Positions 39,131 to 49,170 of a stretch of DNA of 64,000 bases are shown here, one piece after another. Where the stretch lies: the NCBI GenBank assembly GCA_016720825.1, contig JADKJV010000001.1, positions 124,001-188,000 of the forward strand, in the 5' to 3' direction. Below the pieces are notes generated by a model, which searched no databases, had not been told where the DNA came from, and saw only the letters and a program-made list of their open reading frames with translations. How positions within the stretch are numbered: the stretch's first letter is position 1; every line of letters begins with the position of its first letter. Source of the stretch: Chitinophagaceae bacterium. Its GTDB lineage: Bacteria; Bacteroidota; Bacteroidia; Chitinophagales; Chitinophagaceae. The position numbers and the translations under genes are program-made.

Positions 39131-39309
39131 TGAATTGGATTGTTGTATAAAATTAGTATGCGGATATCCCTTTGTCAATAGTGAATTCCAGTAGTAAAAT
39201 ATACGGGTAAATATATATTTTCAGACGGTTGTTTTCCTATTGTGGCGGATATATGATTAAACTATTTTTAACTGGAAATGTCGTAGAAGTGAATCCGTAA
39301 ATCCAAACT

Positions 39310-41587
39310 ATGAAATTAACTGTACCCCGTGCGTCACACCTTTTCCACCTAATGCCCGGTCTGGTACTCTTGCTTAGTTTGAATGCAAGTGCGCAGAATA
39401 TTGATTTTGGCAAGAGCTATGTCAATGTAACCAAAGGGTTGAACGGCGGAACCGTTGAAACAGGTGATACCCTGGAAATCAGGGCTTCTATTGTTGTGCG
39501 TTCAGGAACGTATGACAGTTGCCGGTACCAGGATGCAGTTCCTGCAGGCACTGTGTATATTCCGGGAACAGTCCGCGTATTGACCAATGAAGGGAAAATC
39601 TACAAGCAGTTTACAGATGCTGCCGGTGATGATCCCGGGCGTATTACAGGAGCCAACATCACTATCAACCTGGGTTATAATCCAGCAGCAGCCCCGGCCA
39701 CAGCCCTACGCAGGGGAAGAATTGCGAATACGCACAAACCTTCTTTCTTTGGGTCAACCTGTATCATGATTGCCTCATTCAGGATCCGTGTAACTGCGGC
39801 ACTGGGTACAAATATCAGTACCGGTGGTGGTAACATGACTTACAAAAGCGGAATACTGGCTGTACAGACTTTTACATTCCCGGCGAATACCGTTCGTGTC
39901 TATACCAACTATGGCATTTGCGCCAATACCGTTGGTGTGAATTCGATTGGTACGGAATCAAACGGAACCTTTGGTTTTGGCAAACCCAGGAATCGCGGTA
40001 ATTCTGTCAATGTACCTCCGGGTTATACGTATAGCCCTTTCACAACGAATATGCCTAACGACTATTATTATGGCATTGCAAACAACACATCCACGCAAAC
40101 AAATTATACTACACTCAATACCTGGCCCAAACCGGATAACAGCACGCCTACACACCGTGTGTTCAGTGTATGGGATATTATCGGTGACCATACAGGTGCT
40201 GCTTCGCCCACATTAGGCAATCCGGCTGCAGATACCGTAGCAAATAATTTCGGCGGATATATGCTTATTATCAATGCAGCTTACCGGATTGACTCCGCCT
40301 TCCAGCAAACTATCTCAGGATTATGTCCCAATACTTATTATGAGATTTCATGCTGGATGAGGAATATCTGTTCCAAATGCGGATGTGACTCAAACGGAGT
40401 TGGTGCCAGTAATTCGGGTTATATCCCAACAGGAGCAGGTGATTCATCGGGTGTGGCCCCCAATCTTACTTTTGATATTGATGGCGTGGATTATTATACA
40501 ACCGGTAAACTGCTTTATAATGGCAGGTGGGTGAAGAAAGGTTTTACCTACCTCACAGGCCCATCGCAGTCTAGTTTCACGATGAAGTTCTTTAATAACG
40601 CCCCCGGTGGCGGTGGTAACGACTGGGCGCTGGATGATATTTCAGTATCTACCTGTTCACCCAACATGAAATATTCCCCGTCGCTGAATCCGATTGTGTG
40701 CGACAGTAATTCTATAACGATATACGATACCGTCCGGTCATTTTTTAATAACTACACCTACTATAAATGGCAGCGCAGTACTGATGGTGGCGGAACCTGG
40801 ACAGATATTACCGCGCCTTCCGGACCAGCAACACCGGTGTGGAATGGCTCGGCCTGGGAATATGTTGTATCCTACACAGTTACCTCCGGCTTTCACATAT
40901 ACTGCAGGCGTGAATGATATGTACAGGTTGGTTGTCGCAACAACTGCTGCAAACCTGTCTGATGTCAATTGTAATTTTACTGACCCGGTAAATATCATTA
41001 AACTGACAGTCATCGAATGTGGAATCCCTTTAAACAGTTCCCTGATCGCTTTTGCGGGAAGGGATAATAACGGTCATGCAGCCCTGCAATGGACCACTAC
41101 AAGAGAAGAGGAAGACTACCTGTTTGATGTGGAAAAGAGTGCAGATGGTGTCCGATTCTTCCGGATTGCTACAATAAACAGTTATGGCAACAGTGCAGCC
41201 GAGAACAATATTTATAATTTCCAGGATCCTTCATTGCTTACCGGCAACAGTTACTACAGGATCAATATGAAAAATAATGCCGGTCATTCGGTATACAGCA
41301 GGACGATCCGCTTATCGGCTGATCCTGTAACACTGGCTTTTGAATCTGTGATCAATCCATTCGGTGAAAAACTTGAATGCCAGTTATACGCTGCCGAAAC
41401 CGGCAGGGCCGATGTGGAATTATATGACCCTGCAGGCAGGATGATCCGCAACATGCATGCTGATTTGTCCCAGGGCATCAACCACATCACCATGGACAAA
41501 CTCAGCCAGCTCGCAAACGGGATTTATATACTAAGGGTGAATATGCACGGGAAAGTGCTGCAGCGGACGGTGTATCATCAGCAATAA
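39310..41587 (+). CDS. Secreted T9SS-type protein with carbohydrate-binding-like domain (single-base frameshift)
   Basis: About 758 residues when joined. The signal peptide ends LNASAQ (residue ~30). A Pfam-unassigned beta-rich N-terminal part is followed by a jelly-roll-like domain with YYEISCWMRNICSKCGCDSN, LTFDIDGVDYY and NDWALDDISVSTC, typical of carbohydrate-binding-like modules in Bacteroidota. The first frame ends at 40917 out of frame. Removing one T at about 40880 gives VPPAFTYTAGVNDMYRL and the frame to 41587. The C-terminus (ELYDPAGRMIRNM, ANGIYILRVNMHGKVL) is a T9SS type A sorting domain. The substrate or ligand is unknown. Confidence 0.8.
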
Positions 41588-41734
41588 GTGGAAAGTGGAA
41601 AGTGGAAAGTGGAAAGTGGAAAGCTGAGCTACAAGTTCCCATACCAGCTTTTCTATTCATTGAGCTTGTAAATAAATAGTAAACAGTGCTTTGATTTGAG
41701 TCACTTTCAACTATCCATTTTCAACTTTCAACTA
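41588..41734. repeat. Heptamer-period inverted repeat tract B
   Basis: Five GTGGAAA units run in tandem from 41588. The facing block at 41700-41734 reads on the minus strand as GTTGAAA units (with ATGGATA variants). The two blocks are roughly complementary across a spacer of about 75 nt. They lie between two convergent genes and could act as a bidirectional terminator or barrier. Confidence 0.65.
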
Positions 41735-42436
41735 TTATAGAACCTGCATCTTATCGCTCACCTCAGCACTGGTTTCACCGCCAGTCTGTGCTTCTTCTTC
41801 TTTCTTGCGTTTGAAGAAACGTTTCTGGAAAACAAATAAGGTAATTACACCGACAGAGATGGAGGCGTCGGCGATATTGAAGATAGGGCCAAAGAAATCA
41901 AATTTAGTTCCGCCAATTAAAGGCACCCAGGAAGGAAAAGTGGTATCAAAAAAAGGCAGGTAGATCATATCCACCACACTTCCATGGAGGAAAGAAGAGT
42001 ATCCATGTCCGTTTAAAGCAGCTACACCTTCGTACCGGATATATTCATGCAGCACAGGATCATAGTGCAGGCCTTTGTCGAATATCATTCCATAAAACAT
42101 ACTGTCGATCAGGTTGCCCAGTGCACCGGCATAAATCAAAGCGGCACAAATGATAAACCCTTTGCTGTAATGTTGTTTAACCAGTTTACCGAGATACCAG
42201 GTACCAAAAATGACTGCTGCGAGACGCAGTAAAGTGAGTAACATCTTCCCGGTTTCATTGCCGAATTTCCAACCCCAGGCCATACCTGAATTCTCAATAA
42301 AGTGAATCCTGAACCAGTTAAAGCCGAATACGCGCAACACTTCCCCCTCGGCGTGAGTGGATTTAATCCAGATCTTCAATCCCTGATCGGCGACGATAAT
42401 CAGGAGGATGATAAATACAACATTTCTGAGCTTCAA
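41735..42436 (-). CDS. lspA: LspA, lipoprotein signal peptidase
   Basis: Inner-membrane aspartic protease that removes the signal peptide of prolipoproteins such as GldJ. Four hydrophobic segments are visible; the catalytic Asp residues lie in GALGNLIDS and FNIADASISVG. At about 234 residues it is long for the family, owing to an extended loop (residues ~120-170) and a charged C-terminal tail, as usual in Bacteroidota. The start is uncertain: the upstream TTG at 42457 overlaps a TATATTTG promoter element, so I prefer the TTG at 42436 (LKLRNVVFIILLI). Confidence 0.88.
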   Translation of the reverse strand: MKLRNVVFIILLIIVADQGLKIWIKSTHAEGEVLRVFGFNWFRIHFIENSGMAWGWKFGNETGKMLLTLLRLAAVIFGTWYLGKLVKQHYSKGFIICAALIYAGALGNLIDSMFYGMIFDKGLHYDPVLHEYIRYEGVAALNGHGYSSFLHGSVVDMIYLPFFDTTFPSWVPLIGGTKFDFFGPIFNIADASISVGVITLFVFQKRFFKRKKEEEAQTGGETSAEVSDKMQVL

Positions 42437-42454
42437 CTGTGCGGTTTTAGTGGG

Positions 42455-42462
42455 CAAATATA
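42455..42462 (-). promoter_or_regulatory. -7 element TATATTTG for lspA
   Basis: On the minus strand TATATTTG fits TAnnTTTG and lies about 18 nt before the preferred lspA start, which is why the TTG at 42457 was not used. Confidence 0.45.
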
Positions 42463-42559
42463 GGTATAAAGCCGGCAGGGTTTTCTCAAATAAGTCCTAA
42501 AAATATGAGGGGAATCGGGACCCAAAAACAGCTGGGAATCAACGCTGTTCAGGGCGGTT

Positions 42560-45031
42560 TTACTCCTGGAAATACACCCTTTTAACTCTTTGTGAGATGC
42601 CGGTCATGATTTCGTAAGGAATGGTTCCGGCGCGGTCGGCCAGTTCCTCCACTCCGGGATCTTCCCCGAAAATAATCACTTCATCACCTTCCCTGACCCC
42701 GGGCACAGCAGTCACGTCTGCCATAAACATATCCATACATACAGTACCAACGACGGGAACCCTGTGACCATTTACCAGAATGGCTCCCACGCCATGGCCC
42801 AGCCTGCGCGGATAACCATCTGCATATCCCAGCCTGATGGTAGCAATCAGCGCATCTTTCTCAAACCTGGCCTTCCGGTTATAACTTACCGTTTCGCCGG
42901 GAAGTATTTTTTTCAGTTGCGCAATGGTGGATTTCAATGTGGCTACAGGACGCAGGTCCAGCTTGCCGCTATGTCCGCTGTCAACTCCATATAAACCGAT
43001 ACCCAACCGCACCATATCAAGCTGCAATGCCGGATGACGGATAACGGCGGCTGAATTGGCAATATGTTTTAAAAATGATTGTCCGGTTACACGGTGTAAT
43101 ATCTCTGCAGCCCGGTTAAATTTATCCGATTGCTCCAGCGTAAACCCATCCTGTACTGCTTCTTCACTCGCGGCGAGATGCGTGAAAGCAGACTGGAGTT
43201 TAAAGCAGCTGCTGCTTTTAATTTTTTCCGCCAGCATTTGGATTTCGCTGATTGCAAAACCAAGCCGGTTCATGCCCGTTTCAATTTCGATGTGCACCGG
43301 AAAATGTTCCTGTCCTTCCTGCAGCAGGTATTTTTCAAAAGCCTCCAGTATTTCAAATGAATATAACTCCGGCTCCAGCCTGTATTCAAGTATCTGGTCA
43401 AACGCAGCTTCATCCGGATTCATCACCATGATGGGTAAACGGATACCGGCCTTGCGTAATTCAACACCTTCATCTGCATAAGCCACGCCGAGGTAATCCA
43501 CCTGGTGGTACTGGAGTACTCCGGCAATTTCCGCCCCACCGCTTCCATAGGCAAAGGCTTTCACCATGGCCATGACTTTGGTGGATGGCTTCAGGAATTT
43601 CTGGTATTCCTTGAGATTATGTGCGATATTATTCAGATTGATCTCGAGCCTGGTCTGGTGGGCTTTTTGTTCAAACAACTGCACAATATTTTCAAAAGCA
43701 AATACACGGGCACCTTTTACGAGTATCGTTTCATCCCTGAACTGGGAAGCCCTGAACTGCCTGGTAAAATCTTTTGCGGAAGGATATAGTGAAGTCTGTA
43801 TCCCCTGCGGCATGTCATGTGCGAGTGCAGCGGAAATCCTTTCACCGATACCAATCAGCCGGCCTACTTTATGTTGTAATAACAGTTCAGTGATCAACTG
43901 GTATAATTCCTCATCCGGTAATGAGCTTTGCAGGAAATCAGAAAGGATTACTGTTCTTGCTTCCGTTGTAGCCTGTTGTTGCAGGAAGTTCAGCGCAATT
44001 TCCAGTGAACTGAGATCCGCACTGTAACTGTCATTGATCACCACGCACTGGTTGATGCCTTTTTTCAATTCGAGCCGCATGTTCACTGGCTGGAGATGGC
44101 GCATTTTTTCGAAATGCAAGTCATCCCCTTTTCCGAGAACGAGCATAACGGCAGCACAGGTAATGGCATTCTCTACGGATGCATCATCTGTGAATGGGAT
44201 CGTGAACGAATACAAATGATCCCTGTAGCGGAGACTAATTACACTCTGCGCCGGTTCTTTCCTGAGTTCTGTAAGTACAAAGGTGTTGTTATCAGCATAT
44301 CCCCAGGTTAGGTATTCCAGGTTCTCATCCATCCATTCCAGCGATTCCTGGTTGGGGACCATATCTGTTTCCCGTGCGATGAGTTGTCTGGCGTTGCGGA
44401 ACAGGGTTATTTTCTCCCTGAATTTATGTCCCTGGTCATTAAAGCCGCCGCTATGTGCTTCACCGATATTGGTGAGTATGCCGATGGTGGGGCGGATCAT
44501 CCTTTCCAGTTTAATCATCTCTCCCTGCTCTGAAATACCGGCTTCAATCAATGCCAGGTTATGGGTGGCATCCATCTGCCAGATGCTCAGGGGAACACCG
44601 GTTTGTGAATTATAACTGCGGGGACTTCTTACAATGGAATAATCAGTATGCAATAACTGGTAAAGCCATTCTTTTACAATTGTTTTCCCATTGCTGCCGG
44701 TAATACCAATAACCGGATAATCAAAGGATGACCGGTGCGCGGCAGCCAGTTGCTGCAAGGCAACCAATGTATCATCAACCTGCAGGAAAACAGCACCGGG
44801 CCAGGCAGACGCAGGGAATTCTTCACTGACCACAAATGCACGGACACCTTTTTCATATAATTCAGGAATAAACTGGTGGCCATCACGGCGGGTGGTTTGC
44901 AGGGCAAAGAATAAAGTAACATCGGGATCACTCAGCTTGCGGCTGTCGGTAAGTAAAATGCTGACAGTCCTTTCCCCGGAACCATGCACTACGGCATCCA
45001 TCATCCCGGCGATATGTGCAATCGGATACAT
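42560..45031 (-). CDS. Bifunctional MurF / alanine racemase fusion
   Basis: 823 residues joining a MurF-like ligase (residues 1-~450) to a PLP-dependent alanine racemase (~455-823), which would produce D-Ala and couple it to the cell-wall precursor. The MurF part keeps the P-loop GITGSNGKTIVKEW, SQTGVPLSIWQ and LIEAGISEQGEM. The racemase part has the PLP lysine in VMAMVKAFAYGSGG, the tyrosine in IRLGYADGYPRRLG and GTVCMDMFMADVT. This fusion is common in Bacteroidota. It coexists here with a separate murF (4647-5922). Its start overlaps the TerC stop by one base, which indicates translational coupling. Confidence 0.93.
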   Translation of the reverse strand: MYPIAHIAGMMDAVVHGSGERTVSILLTDSRKLSDPDVTLFFALQTTRRDGHQFIPELYEKGVRAFVVSEEFPASAWPGAVFLQVDDTLVALQQLAAAHRSSFDYPVIGITGSNGKTIVKEWLYQLLHTDYSIVRSPRSYNSQTGVPLSIWQMDATHNLALIEAGISEQGEMIKLERMIRPTIGILTNIGEAHSGGFNDQGHKFREKITLFRNARQLIARETDMVPNQESLEWMDENLEYLTWGYADNNTFVLTELRKEPAQSVISLRYRDHLYSFTIPFTDDASVENAITCAAVMLVLGKGDDLHFEKMRHLQPVNMRLELKKGINQCVVINDSYSADLSSLEIALNFLQQQATTEARTVILSDFLQSSLPDEELYQLITELLLQHKVGRLIGIGERISAALAHDMPQGIQTSLYPSAKDFTRQFRASQFRDETILVKGARVFAFENIVQLFEQKAHQTRLEINLNNIAHNLKEYQKFLKPSTKVMAMVKAFAYGSGGAEIAGVLQYHQVDYLGVAYADEGVELRKAGIRLPIMVMNPDEAAFDQILEYRLEPELYSFEILEAFEKYLLQEGQEHFPVHIEIETGMNRLGFAISEIQMLAEKIKSSSCFKLQSAFTHLAASEEAVQDGFTLEQSDKFNRAAEILHRVTGQSFLKHIANSAAVIRHPALQLDMVRLGIGLYGVDSGHSGKLDLRPVATLKSTIAQLKKILPGETVSYNRKARFEKDALIATIRLGYADGYPRRLGHGVGAILVNGHRVPVVGTVCMDMFMADVTAVPGVREGDEVIIFGEDPGVEELADRAGTIPYEIMTGISQRVKRVYFQE

Positions 45032-46017
45032 TAAAAATCGAGGTCCATGTTTTGAGGATCATTCGGGTCTTCTTTATCCCGTTCATTCTTTTTATCAATG
45101 AAAATGGAATAAAACACCGAACCGGTGATACAAAGTGCAATCACACCCAGCGAAATAAACACCATCGTGTTTTTATCAATATACGGTGACACCCAGTGCT
45201 CAGTCAGCATTTTCAAACCGATAAACACCAGCACGATGGCTATTCCCTGCGGGAGGTAATCAAATTTGCTGATAGCCCCGCGTAAGAGGAAAAACAGGGA
45301 ACGCAGGCCGAGCACTGCAAAAATATTCGAGGTATAAATAACCAGCTTATCAGTGGAAATCCCCATTACAGCAGGTATTGAATCCAGTGCAAAAACCAGG
45401 TCAATAGCGGCCAGCATGATCACTACTACAAACAGCGTGGTATAAAAATATTTTCCATTCTCTTTCACCCGGTAGCGGCCTTCGCCATCGTGGGGAACGA
45501 GCGGAAGGATTTTCTTCAGGTACTTATATACTTTACTTTCCTGGGGATCGAATTCAGTATCACTACTGGCAGTAAACATCTTGATACCGGTGTATACCAG
45601 GAACACACCAAATACATAAAGGATCCAGCTGTAACGTTCCGCCAGCGCAACACCAACCGTAATAAATATCACGCGGAAAATAATCGCCATCAGGATACCT
45701 GCCAGTAATACACGGCCGTAAAATTTCTGGCGTACAGAGAAGGCAGTAAATATCAGGATGAATACAAAAATGTTATCAATACTCAGGCTCCATTCCATCA
45801 GGTAGCCGCTGAGGTACTGAAGGGATAGCACCTGCCCTTTTTTTACCCAGAGGAAAATAAAAAACGCAAATGCCAGGCTGACCCAGAAGAAAGTCTGCCA
45901 TAAGGCCTGCCGGATGGAAATCTCTTTGTTTTTCCGGCTGAGTACACCCAGGTCAATAACCAGGGCTATGACCAGGACAATTCCAAAAACGAGATATACA
46001 ACCTGGTCAGAACTCAT
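45031..46017 (-). CDS. TerC/Alx family membrane protein (putative manganese or metal exporter)
   Basis: 328 residues with about seven to nine hydrophobic segments. The family hallmarks WSLSIDNIFVFILIF (with the conserved D-N pair) and IDLVFALDSIPAVMGI are clear, and these acidic residues are thought to bind the metal. Characterised TerC/Alx members export Mn2+ and help load secreted metalloproteins. The polar C-terminal tail (KKNERDKEDPNDPQNMD) is cytoplasmic. It is translationally coupled to the MurF-Alr gene. Confidence 0.88.
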   Translation of the reverse strand: MSSDQVVYLVFGIVLVIALVIDLGVLSRKNKEISIRQALWQTFFWVSLAFAFFIFLWVKKGQVLSLQYLSGYLMEWSLSIDNIFVFILIFTAFSVRQKFYGRVLLAGILMAIIFRVIFITVGVALAERYSWILYVFGVFLVYTGIKMFTASSDTEFDPQESKVYKYLKKILPLVPHDGEGRYRVKENGKYFYTTLFVVVIMLAAIDLVFALDSIPAVMGISTDKLVIYTSNIFAVLGLRSLFFLLRGAISKFDYLPQGIAIVLVFIGLKMLTEHWVSPYIDKNTMVFISLGVIALCITGSVFYSIFIDKKNERDKEDPNDPQNMDLDF

Positions 46018-46062
46018 GTGTGAAATAAATTATAGGTAAAGTTACAGGGCAATCAGAGGCTT

Positions 46063-47808
46063 TCAACTGTTTGTGCGGGTATATTTTTTCTTCCTGATTT
46101 GCTGGTAAGCCAGCCCGGCCAGCAGGATCAGGATCACCGGCAGCGCGATATTGATCAGTTGCCACTGGGTCTTGTTCTTCGTGATTTTAGGGGAATCCAG
46201 CAGGCGGAGGATGATTTCCTTGTTGCGCGTTTCCGCAATAGCCGGGTTGTTGACGAGGTATTCAGCACAATTCAGCAGGAACTCCCTGTTCGCTGCAGGC
46301 ACAAAATATTTACCATACTCAGATTGCTGCTGGTACTCACGGTATGTGTATTTATTCCAGCCCATCGGCAAGGGACCTTCCTGGGGCATTACATCATTCA
46401 GTACCATATCCCCGTCAGCCACTACAATCATCTTAGTAGGAACAGAAACGGGTTTATACAGCGCGCCCGTAAGCTTCAATGTATCCTGCTGGGCAGCCGT
46501 AACCCTGTTCTTGTAAAAAGAATTGAACTCGCCTTCCAGCAGCATCGCTACCGGGATATCATTCTTCTTGAATTTTTCATCTTCCGGCAGGTCCTTGTTT
46601 TCATTCAGGCTGATAATGGCCGGCGTACTGATGATCCTTGAATGGGCAGACGTACCGAGCAGGAAAGTCTTTTTGATCCCGGGCTCCTGGATACTATCCA
46701 CTGAATTCACAAACCGGCCGCTTACATAACCCATATTCCTGTTCAGCACATTGCCGGCAGTGGGAATCAGTAACGGGTAATAATTCCAGTGCAGGAAATC
46801 CAATTGGGGATTATCAGCTGTACCACCCACCACAAACGGGATCATATCACACTGGAGGTCCATCACCAGGTCGGGATTGATGCGGACACCATAGCGGAAG
46901 AAAATATCAGTGAGGTTCAGGTTGCGGTCGTACGCAATGGTTTCTTTATTAAAAGCGAGACTGTCCTGTTCCGCAATCAGGTTATCTATAAAACAAAGCA
47001 GCTTGCCGCCGTTCATGACAAACTGATCAAGTTTGAATTTTTCTGCTTCTGTAAACTGGAGGGTGGGTTTGACAATCATTAACACATCCATATCTGCCGG
47101 GATAGCAGGCTGGGTTTGCAGGTTAAACATGGCAAACTTGTAATCGTTCTGGAGCGTTTGAACAATATCCATGGCGCGTCCGTCAACCGGTTCACCATTA
47201 CCAACGGCATAGCCAATACCGGGTTTGCGGTCATTGGTCAGTTTGTCGAGCGCTTTCACGAACTGGTATTCCATCAATGCTTCTGCATTGTTGATTTCTT
47301 CCTGCGAAATCCGGCCGTTGGCACCGGGATAGAGATTAACCAGGACAATTTTCCCTTTGTATTCAAGTGTGGCTACGGGGAAAATGATATTACTGCTCTC
47401 CCCTGCTTTTTTCTGTACGGTGAGGTTTATTGGTACGGCACCCATGCCGACCAGTGTATCTCCCCAGGCTTTACCGGTACCCGGCATTTCATCCTGTGGT
47501 GAAACAAAATGATAATGCACTTTTGAACCGTTGCGGTCTTTCAGCAGGTCCATGAATTCAGCGGTGCTGTTGGCCAGTTTCCGGAAACCGGAGGGGAATT
47601 CACCTTTGAGGAAAATGTTTACCTCCAGGTCATCATCCAGTTTTTTGATAAGATCTGAAGATGTTTTGCTGAGCGTATATCTTTTTTCCTGGGTCAGGTC
47701 AATCCGGTAATGGAACATGGTACCGATATAATTGATCAGCACCAGGGCGGCCAGCAATGCCAGCCACCAGAATTTAGAACCCAGTATTTTTTCGAATCCT
47801 TTTTTCAT
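46063..47808 (-). CDS. gldG: GldG, gliding motility ABC transporter auxiliary protein
   Basis: 581 residues with a transmembrane helix at each end (WWLALLAALVLINYIGTMF at ~14-32 and INIALPVILILLAGLAY near 553-570) and a large periplasmic domain. DLTQEKRYTLSKTSSDLIKKL is the standard GldG/IFT52-like start. GldG and GldF are parts of an ABC transporter required for gliding in Flavobacterium; the substrate is unknown. The ATPase GldA is not in this window. GldG begins one base after the GldF stop. Confidence 0.9.
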   Translation of the reverse strand: MKKGFEKILGSKFWWLALLAALVLINYIGTMFHYRIDLTQEKRYTLSKTSSDLIKKLDDDLEVNIFLKGEFPSGFRKLANSTAEFMDLLKDRNGSKVHYHFVSPQDEMPGTGKAWGDTLVGMGAVPINLTVQKKAGESSNIIFPVATLEYKGKIVLVNLYPGANGRISQEEINNAEALMEYQFVKALDKLTNDRKPGIGYAVGNGEPVDGRAMDIVQTLQNDYKFAMFNLQTQPAIPADMDVLMIVKPTLQFTEAEKFKLDQFVMNGGKLLCFIDNLIAEQDSLAFNKETIAYDRNLNLTDIFFRYGVRINPDLVMDLQCDMIPFVVGGTADNPQLDFLHWNYYPLLIPTAGNVLNRNMGYVSGRFVNSVDSIQEPGIKKTFLLGTSAHSRIISTPAIISLNENKDLPEDEKFKKNDIPVAMLLEGEFNSFYKNRVTAAQQDTLKLTGALYKPVSVPTKMIVVADGDMVLNDVMPQEGPLPMGWNKYTYREYQQQSEYGKYFVPAANREFLLNCAEYLVNNPAIAETRNKEIILRLLDSPKITKNKTQWQLINIALPVILILLAGLAYQQIRKKKYTRTNS

Positions 47809-47809
47809 C

Positions 47810-48529
47810 TCAGCGTTTTAAAAGATTCCGGCTGGTTACAGTGAATAATAAAAATATCAGGCTGATAAAATATACGATATCGCGGGTATCAACCAGTCCG
47901 CGGCTGATACTGCGGTAATGGAAATCGATCCCGATCATCTCCACATAATAATCCCCGCCGTTGGCCAGTGCCGGGAGCCGGCTGATCGCGCTGAAGCCGT
48001 AATAAAGCAACGCGCAAACGATCATGCCTGCAATAAATGCCACCACTGCATTTGATGTAAAACTGCTGCAGCAGATACCAATACCTGTAAAAACGGCGGC
48101 CAGGAAAAACAACCCGATATAAGAACCAATAGTAGCACCCATATCCAGTCCTTTGCCTGCCGATAATTGTTGTATAGAAATGATGTAAACCAGTGTTGGC
48201 AGTAAGGCAATCACGGCTACAAAATAACTGCCGAGGTATTTTCCGGAAATGATCTGTGCCCTTGTCAGTGGTTTGGTCTGCAGGATCTCGTAAGTCCCGC
48301 TCTTGAATTCATCCGAAAAACTGCGCATCGTAATTGCGGGGATCAGCAGCAGCAAGATCCAGGGTGCCAGCTGGAAAAAACGATCCAGGGTGGCATAGCC
48401 AAAATCAAAAATATTATCCGGGAAAACAAAGAGAACAAGTCCGTTCACGAGCAGGAAGACGAGAATAGCGATGTAGCCGGTTAGACTGCTGAAAAATTGT
48501 CGGAGTTCTTTTTTACAAACTGACCACAT
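47810..48529 (-). CDS. gldF: GldF, gliding motility ABC transporter permease
   Basis: 239-residue ABC-2 type permease with six hydrophobic segments (e.g. TGYIAILVFLLVNGLVLFVF, LAPWILLLLIPAITMRSFSD, AVVAFIAGMIVCALLYYGF). The start MWSVCKKELRQFFSSLTGYIA is typical of GldF. The motif RSFSDEFKSGTYEILQTKPLT is the usual coupling-helix region. It is followed immediately by gldG. Upstream lies an unusual 31-nt inverted repeat. Confidence 0.9.
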   Translation of the reverse strand: MWSVCKKELRQFFSSLTGYIAILVFLLVNGLVLFVFPDNIFDFGYATLDRFFQLAPWILLLLIPAITMRSFSDEFKSGTYEILQTKPLTRAQIISGKYLGSYFVAVIALLPTLVYIISIQQLSAGKGLDMGATIGSYIGLFFLAAVFTGIGICCSSFTSNAVVAFIAGMIVCALLYYGFSAISRLPALANGGDYYVEMIGIDFHYRSISRGLVDTRDIVYFISLIFLLFTVTSRNLLKR

Positions 48530-48586
48530 AGGCGATGGGGTGCAAGATAAGGTAAACAGAGAGAAGTTGGAGGCTGGAGGAAGAAA

Positions 48587-48738
48587 GTTGGAGGTTGGAA
48601 GTTGGAGGTTGGAGGTTCTTTAAAGCAGCAACACTCTCAAAGCGTTTTATCATTCTTGAAAATTGAACCAGTTCGGGAAAATAGGAAATGTCTGACCTTT
48701 CGGGTACAACATCCAACATCCAACTTCCAACATCCAAC
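48587..48738. repeat. Heptamer-period inverted repeat tract C
   Basis: The arm 48587-48617 consists of tandem GTTGGAN units (GTTGGAGGTTGGAAGTTGG and on). The arm 48708-48738 is its reverse complement at 28 of 31 positions, differing only at the seventh base of three units. The spacer is 90 nt. More distant units extend the left tract to about 48563. It sits between iscA and gldF. Confidence 0.8.
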
Positions 48739-48741
48739 TAC

Positions 48742-48770
48742 AAAAAAAGGCCTCCCTTCCAGGAAGCCCT
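48742..48770 (-). terminator. Rho-independent terminator after iscA
   Basis: On the minus strand GGCTTCC-TGGAAG-GGAGGCC (one G-U pair) forms a 7-bp stem followed by seven T residues, 23-50 nt after the iscA stop. Confidence 0.8.
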
Positions 48771-48792
48771 CTTAATCTTTTTAACACCCCGC

Positions 48793-49146
48793 CTACACGG
48801 CGAAACTCTCCCCGCATCCGCAGGTACGGCTGGCATTGGGATTGCTGAAATAAAAGCCTTTGCCGTTGAGTCCGTCGGAGAAGTCGAGGGTGGTATTGAC
48901 GAGGTACAGGAAACTTTTAAGATCGGTTACCAGTTTCACGCCGTTATCTTCAAATGCCTGGTCCATGGGTTTGGATTCGTTGTCAAAGTCCAGTTTGTAA
49001 CTGAGCCCTGAGCAGCCGCCACCCACCACGCTTACGCGGAGGAAATAGGCCGGGTCTCCGAGGATTCCGGCGTCCTTCATCAGCTGGTCCACTTTGCTTC
49101 TGGCCTTATCGCTGATATAAATACTGTTTTCCAATGCAACGTTCAT
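48793..49146 (-). CDS. iscA: IscA/HesB family iron-sulfur cluster carrier
   Basis: 117 residues, A-type carrier that receives or delivers Fe-S clusters. The three conserved cysteines are in GGGCSGLSYKLDF (residue ~48) and ASRTCGCGESFAV (C-x-C at the end). The C-terminal location and the spacing are diagnostic. It lies 24 nt after iscU in the iscS-iscU-iscA run. A terminator follows. Confidence 0.92.
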   Translation of the reverse strand: MNVALENSIYISDKARSKVDQLMKDAGILGDPAYFLRVSVVGGGCSGLSYKLDFDNESKPMDQAFEDNGVKLVTDLKSFLYLVNTTLDFSDGLNGKGFYFSNPNASRTCGCGESFAV

Positions 49147-49170
49147 ACGCTATAGTACGGTTTGGCCGGT

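Noticed and set aside
41588..41734. Possible CRISPR array
   Set aside because: Units are 7 nt with no spacers of uniform size, and no cas genes are in the window.
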